Below, piece by piece: positions 58,935-64,000 of a DNA stretch of 64,000 nt; within the stretch, counting starts at the first letter, position 1, and every line of letters begins with the position of its first letter. The notes below the pieces were generated by a model. The model was given only the letters and a program-made list of their open reading frames with translations. It searched no databases and was not told the origin of the DNA. A program made the position numbers and the translations under genes. Origin of the DNA: Maritimibacter alkaliphilus (GTDB lineage Bacteria > Pseudomonadota > Alphaproteobacteria > Rhodobacterales > Rhodobacteraceae); NCBI RefSeq assembly GCF_019801605.1, contig NZ_JAHVIT010000003.1, forward strand, positions 62,001 to 126,000, in the 5' to 3' direction.

Positions 58935-59909
58935 TCAGGTGTCAGCCATATCCGTGTCGAAGAGGTCCGCCGCGCTGAAGGCGCCCTCGATCAGCCCGTC
59001 CTCACGCGTGTAGCGGATGATCGTGTCCAGCGTGTCGCGGTTCCGGGCCAGCCCGGTGGACCAGTAATCCTTGCCCAGCTTGCGCTCGGTCATGGTCAGA
59101 TGCTCCAGCGCCCAGGGCAGCATGACGCTGAGCGCGGCACTGTCATAGAGCCGCGCACGGGCCTCCTCCTGCGCCTTGGTGAAGGCATCGAAGAGCGCGC
59201 GGGTCAGGCCTGCGTTGGCCTCGGCGATCTCGCGTTTCACGCAGAGCACATGCATCGGGGGATAGATGCCCGTCATCTCGTAATAGGCCATGTCGGCAGA
59301 CATGGGATCGTCGAAGAGCCGGGTCACGCTGCCCCCCTCGACATAGGTCGAGGGCGCGCGGGCGGTGTAGAGCGCGTCGATCTCGCCCCGCGCCAGCATC
59401 CCGGCCAGGCCGCCCTCGGCATGGGAATGCTCGATCTGGAAGCCTTCGGGATAGAACTGCGGATGTTCGTCCCCGGTGCGGGCCTCTTCCAGCCCGTTGG
59501 TGACATAGATCGGCGCTGTGCGCGGCAAGTCGTAGTAATCTTGGAACATCCCGCGCAGCCAGACGGCGGCGGCCATGTCCCAGACGGGGATGCCGATGCG
59601 CTTGCCCGCGAGGTCCGCAGGCTTGGTGATCCCGGCATCGCGGTGGGTGAAGACGCAGGACAGGCGGAAATGGCGCGAGGGGAAGACCGGCACGGCGAGA
59701 TAGCGCCGCGCTCCTTCCATGTCGCGCAGGTAGGTGCCCAGCGGGAATTCGCAGGCGTCGTATGCGTGGTCCGACAGCTGCTTGTTGAAGAGCGCCTGCA
59801 CCCCGTGGACGTTCCACGTGGCCTCGACCCCCTCGATGGGCACGGTGCCATCCACGAGAGGGCCCATGCGGTCGCTTTCACTGACGCCGAAGGTGAGTTT
59901 GATCGTCAT
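58935..59909 (-). CDS. 4,5-dihydroxyphthalate decarboxylase-like / ABC binding-protein-fold protein
   Basis: A 324-residue protein with a type 2 periplasmic-binding fold but no signal peptide. [68 protein letters not shown] and [15 protein letters not shown] match the family annotated as 4,5-dihydroxyphthalate decarboxylase. It could be an enzyme decarboxylating a cyclic acid or a lipoprotein-free binding protein; the cytoplasmic location favours an enzyme. AGGGAA precedes the ATG; the ABC permease gene ends nine bases upstream. Confidence 0.82.
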   Translation of the reverse strand: MTIKLTFGVSESDRMGPLVDGTVPIEGVEATWNVHGVQALFNKQLSDHAYDACEFPLGTYLRDMEGARRYLAVPVFPSRHFRLSCVFTHRDAGITKPADLAGKRIGIPVWDMAAAVWLRGMFQDYYDLPRTAPIYVTNGLEEARTGDEHPQFYPEGFQIEHSHAEGGLAGMLARGEIDALYTARAPSTYVEGGSVTRLFDDPMSADMAYYEMTGIYPPMHVLCVKREIAEANAGLTRALFDAFTKAQEEARARLYDSAALSVMLPWALEHLTMTERKLGKDYWSTGLARNRDTLDTIIRYTREDGLIEGAFSAADLFDTDMADT

Positions 59910-59918
59910 GTCATTCCC

Positions 59919-60689
59919 TTAGTTCGAGAAGCCCGAGCGGTGGGCCCAGCCGGTCATCCGCTTCTCGATCCAGGCCATCACGAGGTACATCGCGATGCCC
60001 ATGAACCCGAGGACGAAGAGACCGGCAAAGATCAGCGGCACCTGGAACTGTGCCTGCGCCATCATCATGAACTTGCCGATACCATGGTTCGAGGCGACGC
60101 TTTCCGACAGGACCGATCCCACGAAGGCCAGCGTGATGGCGATCTTCAGCGAGCCGAAGAAATAGGGCAGCGCGCGCGGGATGCCGACCTTGCGCATGAT
60201 GTCCAGCTTGGAGGCGCCCAGCGCCTTGAGCACGTCTTCCAGCTCGCTCTCGATGGTGGCGAGGCCGGTGGCCACGTTCACCACGATCGGGAAGAAGGAG
60301 ATCAGGAAGGCCGTCAGTGCCGCCGGCACCGCGCCGATGCCGAACCACAGCACGAGGATCGGCACCACCGCGACCTTGGGGATGGCGTTGAAGGCCACCA
60401 TCAGCGGATAAAGCCCGGCATAGATCGTGGCCGAGTAGCCCACCAGCAGCCCCAGCGCGAGGCCGAAGACCACCGCGAGGCCGAAGCCCACCATCGTGGT
60501 GACCAGCGTGTAGGTGCTCTCGCGCAGGATCGCGGGCCAGTATTCCACGATGGCCGCGAAGATGGTCGACGGCTTTGGCAGCAGGTAGCCGGGGATGTTG
60601 AAGACGATGACGGTGAGTTCCCAGAGCGCCAGCACGATGATCAGCGAGGCAATGGGCGAGATGCGGAGAAAGAGGCTCTGTCGGTTCAT
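59919..60689 (-). CDS. ABC transporter permease (SsuC/TauC/ThiX class)
   Basis: A 256-residue inner-membrane permease with about six helices. Typical blocks are LLPKPSTIFAAIVEYWPAILRESTYTLVTTMVGFGLAVVFG, the coupling motif LEDVLKALGASKLDIMRKVGIPRALPYFFGSLKIA and ASNHGIGKFMM. It forms one importer with the ATPase gene it overlaps by four bases and with the NMT1-type binding protein upstream. Confidence 0.93.
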   Translation of the reverse strand: MNRQSLFLRISPIASLIIVLALWELTVIVFNIPGYLLPKPSTIFAAIVEYWPAILRESTYTLVTTMVGFGLAVVFGLALGLLVGYSATIYAGLYPLMVAFNAIPKVAVVPILVLWFGIGAVPAALTAFLISFFPIVVNVATGLATIESELEDVLKALGASKLDIMRKVGIPRALPYFFGSLKIAITLAFVGSVLSESVASNHGIGKFMMMAQAQFQVPLIFAGLFVLGFMGIAMYLVMAWIEKRMTGWAHRSGFSN

Positions 60690-61465
60690 TTGCGCGCCGT
60701 CACGATATGTTCGCGCAGCTCGTGCACGAGGGACTGGAACTCTGCCGTGTAGGTCAGTTCGAGGTCGCGCGGGCGCTCCAGCTCGATCCGCCGCTCGGCG
60801 AGGATGCGGCCGGGACGGGCCGACATGGCAAAGACGCGGTCGGCGAGAAAGACCGCCTCGCGCAGGTCATGGGTGACGAGGATCACGGTCACGCCGGTCT
60901 CGGCATGAAGGTCGCGGATCACGCACCACAGTTCCTCGCGGGTGAAGGCATCAAGCGCGCCGAAGGGTTCGTCCAGCATCAGCAGCTTGGGCTGGTGGAT
61001 CAGCGCGCGGCACAAGGCGGCGCGCATCTGCATCCCGCCCGACAGTTCCCACGGATGCTTGTCGCCCGCACCCTTCAGGCCCACCCGCTCCAGCAGGGCC
61101 TCGGCCCGCTCGCGGTATTCCTTCTTCTTGGCGCGGAACTGCTGCCGGTGCGGGGGCACGATTTCCAGCGGCAGAAGGATATTCTCGATCGTTGTGCGCC
61201 ACGGCAGCAGGTTCGGCGCCTGGAACGCCATACCCGCCATGCGCACTGGTTTCGTCACGCGCTCGCCTGCCACGGTGATCGTGCCGGCGCGGGGGAACTG
61301 AAGCCCGGTGGTCAGTTTCATGAAGGTGGACTTGCCACAGCCCGAAGGCCCCACGACGGCGGCGAACTCCCCTTCGCCGATGGAGACATGCAGGTCCTGG
61401 ACCGCCAGCGGCCCCTCGGCGCCATAGCCGTGATCCACACCGTCGAATTCGATAAATGGTTGCAC
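60686..61465 (-). CDS. ABC transporter ATPase (SsuB/TauB/ThiZ class)
   Basis: A 259-residue nitrate/sulfonate/pyrimidine-class ABC ATPase. Walker A is VVGPSGCGKSTFMKL, the Q-loop MAFQAPNLLPW, signature LSGGMQMRAALCRAL, Walker B LLMLDEPFGALDAFT and the H-loop VTHDLREAV. GTG 61465 was chosen because AGAGGGGG lies about six bases before it; an ATG 11 codons further upstream sits against a strong hairpin and has no ribosome site. Confidence 0.94.
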   Translation of the reverse strand: MQPFIEFDGVDHGYGAEGPLAVQDLHVSIGEGEFAAVVGPSGCGKSTFMKLTTGLQFPRAGTITVAGERVTKPVRMAGMAFQAPNLLPWRTTIENILLPLEIVPPHRQQFRAKKKEYRERAEALLERVGLKGAGDKHPWELSGGMQMRAALCRALIHQPKLLMLDEPFGALDAFTREELWCVIRDLHAETGVTVILVTHDLREAVFLADRVFAMSARPGRILAERRIELERPRDLELTYTAEFQSLVHELREHIVTARK

Positions 61466-61499
61466 CCTGTCCCCCTCTAGTCGGTGCCGGTCTTGCATC

Positions 61500-61522
61500 G
61501 GGGGGCCGACATGCGGCCCCCC
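61500..61522. other. Intercistronic hairpin between binding protein and ATPase genes
   Basis: A perfect nine-base-pair stem (GGGGGGCCG/CGGCCCCCC, loop ACATG) lies 26 bases beyond the binding-protein stop; a smaller CCCGC/GCGGG hairpin follows at 61537-61547. No T-run is present. This is the usual place for a hairpin that raises binding-protein mRNA above the membrane components. Confidence 0.6.
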
Positions 61523-61548
61523 GAGAGGTCTTGCGTCCCGCTGCGGGA

Positions 61549-62586
61549 TTATTCGACGGCCAGGTCCTCGTCCGAGGGCAGGAAGGAGCTGTCGAAGATC
61601 GCTGCCGCCTCCGGGGTGGCCTGGAAGTCGTAGGTCAGGCCCAGCTGTTCGATGGAATGCGTCAGGCGGTCCATGTCGACCTTGCCAAAGCCGTTGGCCT
61701 TCACTTCATCGGTGACGATGTTGTTTTCCAGCGCATAGGTCAGGCGCTCCAGTTCCATGTCCTTCTTGGCGACCGGGTTGCGCGACAGCACGGATTCGAG
61801 CGAGGCCTCGGGATCGGCCACCACGTCCTTCAGACCCTTGGTGAAGGCGCGCAGGAAGCCCTTCACCGCGTCCGGGTTCTCCTCGGCAAAGGCCGGGGTG
61901 ACCATGATGGTGTTGCCGTAGAGATCGACACCGTAGTCCGACATCAAGAAGACGCTCACGTCCTCGGGGTCTTCCACGTTGCGGCGCACCGAGAGGTAGG
62001 TCGAGAAGGCGAAGCCGGTGATCGCGTCCACCTGGCCCGAGACCAGCATCGGCTCACGCACCGGGAAGCCGACGTTCTCGATGGTGACCTTGGAGGCGTC
62101 GATGTCGTTCTCGGCCACGAAGATCGGCCACTGGGCATAGGCCCCGTCCGGGGCGGGTGCGCCCAGCGTCTTGCCCTCGAGGTCCTTGGGCGTGGTCACG
62201 CCAAGGCTCTTGCGACCCACCACCGAGAAGGGCGGGTTGTTGTAGAGCATGTAGACCGCCTTGATCGGGGTCGCCGGGTTGGCATCGAGGAACTTGATCA
62301 GCGAGTTGATGTCGCCGAAGGCCATGTCATAGGTGCCCGAGGCCAGACGGTTCAGCGGCTCGACCGAGCCAGCGCCGGTGTCGATGGTGACGTCGAGGCC
62401 CTCTTCCTTGAAGTAGCCCTTGTCCAGTGCGACGAGGAAGGGCGCGGCAGGTCCTTCGAAGTTCCAGTCCAGCGAGAACTTGATCGGCGTCTGGGCCGAG
62501 GCCATTCCGGCACTCAGGGCAAGCCCAAGGCCAACCGCCGCACCGGCAGCGGTGCGAACGGCGCGGGAAAGGCGCGAAATCATCAT
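61549..62586 (-). CDS. ABC transporter substrate-binding protein, NMT1/THI5-like
   Basis: A 345-residue periplasmic protein. The signal peptide MMISRLSRAVRTAAGAAVGL (ending ASA before QTPIKF) precedes FSLDWNFEGPAAPFLVALDKGYFKEEGLDV, the opening typical of the ThiY/SsuA/TauA class, then YDMAFGDINSLIKFL and DLEGKTLGAPAPDGAYAQW. Such proteins bind sulfonates, nitrate, pyrimidines or other small ring compounds. ATG 62586 has GGAG nine bases upstream; an ATG five codons earlier is also possible. It leads the importer genes. Confidence 0.92.
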   Translation of the reverse strand: MMISRLSRAVRTAAGAAVGLGLALSAGMASAQTPIKFSLDWNFEGPAAPFLVALDKGYFKEEGLDVTIDTGAGSVEPLNRLASGTYDMAFGDINSLIKFLDANPATPIKAVYMLYNNPPFSVVGRKSLGVTTPKDLEGKTLGAPAPDGAYAQWPIFVAENDIDASKVTIENVGFPVREPMLVSGQVDAITGFAFSTYLSVRRNVEDPEDVSVFLMSDYGVDLYGNTIMVTPAFAEENPDAVKGFLRAFTKGLKDVVADPEASLESVLSRNPVAKKDMELERLTYALENNIVTDEVKANGFGKVDMDRLTHSIEQLGLTYDFQATPEAAAIFDSSFLPSDEDLAVE

Positions 62587-62653
62587 CTTGTTTGTCTCCA
62601 TGTTGTCTTTGACATCAGTCGTTTGCCGTCCGGGATTGTGCCCCCCGGTCCGG

Positions 62654-62683
62654 ATGCAGGCGAGGACATCCCCGCCCCTGCAT
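62654..62683. other. Hairpin between the binding-protein and DUF5591-like genes
   Basis: A perfect seven-base-pair outer stem (ATGCAGG/CCTGCAT) with partly paired G/C-rich inner sequence, in the gap just after the DUF5591-like stop. It could attenuate transcription into the importer genes or protect an mRNA end. Confidence 0.4.
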
Positions 62684-62686
62684 GAA

Positions 62687-63709
62687 TCAACCAGACACGC
62701 GCGAGACGAGAACGTCCAGCAATTCCGGTAGGGCAAGCGGCGTGGCATTGGCTCCGCCGCGCGAATAGACACCACCGACCTTCGACTCGTCCGTTCCCAG
62801 CCGCTCCGCCAGCCGGCGGATCGCGTCCTTGCACTGGTCGGTGGTGGGCAGCGCCTCGATCTTGAGCCCCTCGGGCAGGTGGTCGTTCGCCCCCACGAGG
62901 TCGAGCCGCGCGTCGCCCACCTTGCGATAGGCGGGCACGTTGTGGGCGCTGCGCTCCTCGCGGCCCAGCACGAAGGACCGGTGCGTCAGCCCCGGCGCGA
63001 CCCAGGCGATCCGGTCGGTGTAACAGCCGCCGATGCGCTTCAGGCTGTCGGCGAGGATCCGCGCCATTTCGTTGTGCATCAGCACATAGGCCCGCTTCTC
63101 CTCCTCGCCCCATTTCCAGCGCGTGGCCGAAACCCGCGTCGCGGTCGAATCGGCCCGCCAGGGCGCCACCGCGTTGCCGCGTTTCTCGAACAGGCCGGGA
63201 TCGTCATAGGCGGTCGCGGGCGACGGGCGATCCTCGTACTCCGCGATGTTCTCGTAGGGTACCAGCGCCATCGGCTCCGAGATCACGGCGCGGTGGATCA
63301 CCGTCCCCTTGCCGTTCGACAGGACCGAGAGGTTCAGCACGTCGCGCGGAAACGGCGGCTCCAGCCGGTCCTGCAGTTCCTCGGGCAGATAGCTCTGCCC
63401 CACCGGCGCGAAGCCTTCGGCCAGCAGGCGGCTGTTGATCGCCTGGTGCTCGGAGGAGAAGGGATAGGGCTTGGTCTTGGTGCAGGGCATCATCAGCAGC
63501 ACCCGCTTCTCGGCCTGCGGCAGCGCGGGCTCGTAACGGTGCAGGATGTAGTCGATCCACTGGGCGATGCGCGGATGTTCGAGGCTGTCGACATTGTCCT
63601 GCGGCGAGTAGAGGCACAGCGTCGGGTCGAGCTCGAAGGGCTTCTGGATCTTCTCGCGGCTCTCGGTGATCCGGGTCTCGCGGTCATCGGTGGTGACGGT
63701 GTTCAGCAT
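62687..63709 (-). CDS. Protein with an archaeosine-synthase-like PCxxxKPY motif (DUF5591-like)
   Basis: A 340-residue cytoplasmic protein. The clearest block is VLLMMPCTKTKPYPFSSEHQ (about 71-90), which resembles the PCSxxKPYSxSxSH motif of the DUF5591 domain in archaeosine synthase and tRNA-guanine transglycosylase-related proteins. Other blocks (RVSATRWKWGEEEKRAY, YTDRIAWVAPGLTHRSFVLG, GGVYSRGGANATPLALPELL) I cannot assign. It overlaps the gene upstream by seven bases and precedes an importer for a small ring compound, so handling of a purine- or deazapurine-like base is conceivable. Function is not established. Confidence 0.6.
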   Translation of the reverse strand: MLNTVTTDDRETRITESREKIQKPFELDPTLCLYSPQDNVDSLEHPRIAQWIDYILHRYEPALPQAEKRVLLMMPCTKTKPYPFSSEHQAINSRLLAEGFAPVGQSYLPEELQDRLEPPFPRDVLNLSVLSNGKGTVIHRAVISEPMALVPYENIAEYEDRPSPATAYDDPGLFEKRGNAVAPWRADSTATRVSATRWKWGEEEKRAYVLMHNEMARILADSLKRIGGCYTDRIAWVAPGLTHRSFVLGREERSAHNVPAYRKVGDARLDLVGANDHLPEGLKIEALPTTDQCKDAIRRLAERLGTDESKVGGVYSRGGANATPLALPELLDVLVSRVSG

Positions 63710-64000
63710 CTGCGGTCCTCCCCGGCCAGCGCGCGGGTCTCGCCCCGGGCCGCGGCCTCGTTCAGTTCGGGTTCATCATAGGCCTCGAGCGCGGCAAGAT
63801 GGGCCTCCGCATCCTCGAGGAACAATCGCTCGGTCAGGCCGCGCACCAGTCGCTCGGCCCCGAATTTCAGCGCCGAGATCCCGGCAGAGCCCGCCAGGCT
63901 CGGCATGGCGGCGAAGGTGTAGCAATGCACCCGGCTGACCCAGGGCGCGCTGCCCGGCACCTTCTCCTGCAGGGCGAAATCGCGGCCCAGGTAGGGGAAG
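63703..64000 (-). CDS. C-terminal part of a protein cut by the window edge, possibly an FAD-dependent oxidoreductase
   Basis: The frame is open from the window end to a TGA, giving the last 98 residues (starting FPYLGRDFALQEK). Blocks PWVSRVHCYTFAAMPSLAGSAGISALKFGAERLV and GLTERLFLEDAEAHLAALEAYDEPEL recall the C-terminal tail of NAD(P)/FAD-dependent monooxygenase-like flavoproteins, but the nucleotide-binding parts lie outside the window and the call is tentative. A GTG within this stretch should not be taken as the start. It overlaps the DUF5591-like gene by seven bases, so it belongs to the same operon. Confidence 0.55.
   Translation of the reverse strand, partial: FPYLGRDFALQEKVPGSAPWVSRVHCYTFAAMPSLAGSAGISALKFGAERLVRGLTERLFLEDAEAHLAALEAYDEPELNEAAARGETRALAGEDRRC

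Noticed and set aside
1-64000. tRNA, rRNA, transposase, integrase and phage genes
   Set aside because: Nothing with the required motifs or cloverleaf structure was seen on either strand; base composition is even and gives no sign of a recently acquired island.

Overview
The window is GC-rich (roughly two thirds G+C), tightly packed DNA with no rRNA, tRNA, CRISPR array or insertion sequence. The gene content (a class I PHB cycle with PhaR/phasin, TRAP and ABC uptake systems, HyuAB hydantoinases, alphaproteobacterial-type ornithine decarboxylase, PurU, class 2 PyrD) and the codon use point to an alphaproteobacterium of the Rhodobacteraceae/Roseobacteraceae. pyrD, purU and the pha genes suggest a chromosomal location. 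I cannot name the species from sequence alone.

Layout. 0-5.6 kb: a secreted 5'-nucleotidase with a PHO box, a TetR regulator divergent from a small membrane protein, then DUF952-pyrD-arsC-like and an auxin-efflux-family carrier. 5.6-14.1 kb: one leftward operon dctP-cupin-dctQ-dctM-iclR-hyuA-hyuB-hpcH, a TRAP importer joined to a hydantoinase/5-oxoprolinase-type enzyme and an aldolase. 14.4-17.8 kb: thiolase plus acyl-CoA ligase, divergent from a PAS-LuxR regulator. 17.9-19.4 kb: purU and a DNA methyltransferase repair gene. 19.4-23.9 kb: the PHB cycle (phaZ, phaC, phaP, phaR) with inferred PhaR sites. 24-27.8 kb: lysR-deoD, a DUF1989 gene and two small acetyltransferases. 28-36 kb: a leftward, translationally coupled seven-gene glycan operon, then a methyltransferase. 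36.4-42.4 kb: an oligopeptide-type ABC importer. 42.6-48.6 kb: a nucleotide-sugar epimerase, a large MscS channel, a membrane-only ABC protein and ornithine decarboxylase with a structured 5' leader. 49-64 kb: two adjacent leftward catabolic/uptake operons.

The last 15 kb is the best candidate for an undescribed pathway. A two-component flavin monooxygenase (HpaB-like oxygenase plus flavin reductase) is coupled to an amidase, a PuuE-like deacetylase/allantoinase, an Atz/Trz-type amidohydrolase and a protein of the Asp/Glu racemase superfamily whose catalytic residues resemble arylmalonate decarboxylase. Just upstream lies an operon with an NMT1-type ABC importer, a decarboxylase-like binding protein, a second deacetylase-fold hydrolase, a CobW GTPase with a small Cys-rich partner, an asparaginase and a protein with a motif like archaeosine synthase. 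Together they read as uptake, ring hydroxylation, ring opening and deamidation of a nitrogen heterocycle; the substrate is unknown.

Genes are mostly in tight operons: nineteen junctions have a 4-base start/stop overlap. Regulatory signals supported by sequence are a three-unit PHO box, a 39-bp dyad between tetR and its divergent gene, an IclR-type dyad upstream of the TRAP operon, PhaR-type sites at phaC, phaP and (weaker) phaR, a multibranched leader before ornithine decarboxylase, and a dispersed intergenic element whose second hairpin differs between copies but stays paired.
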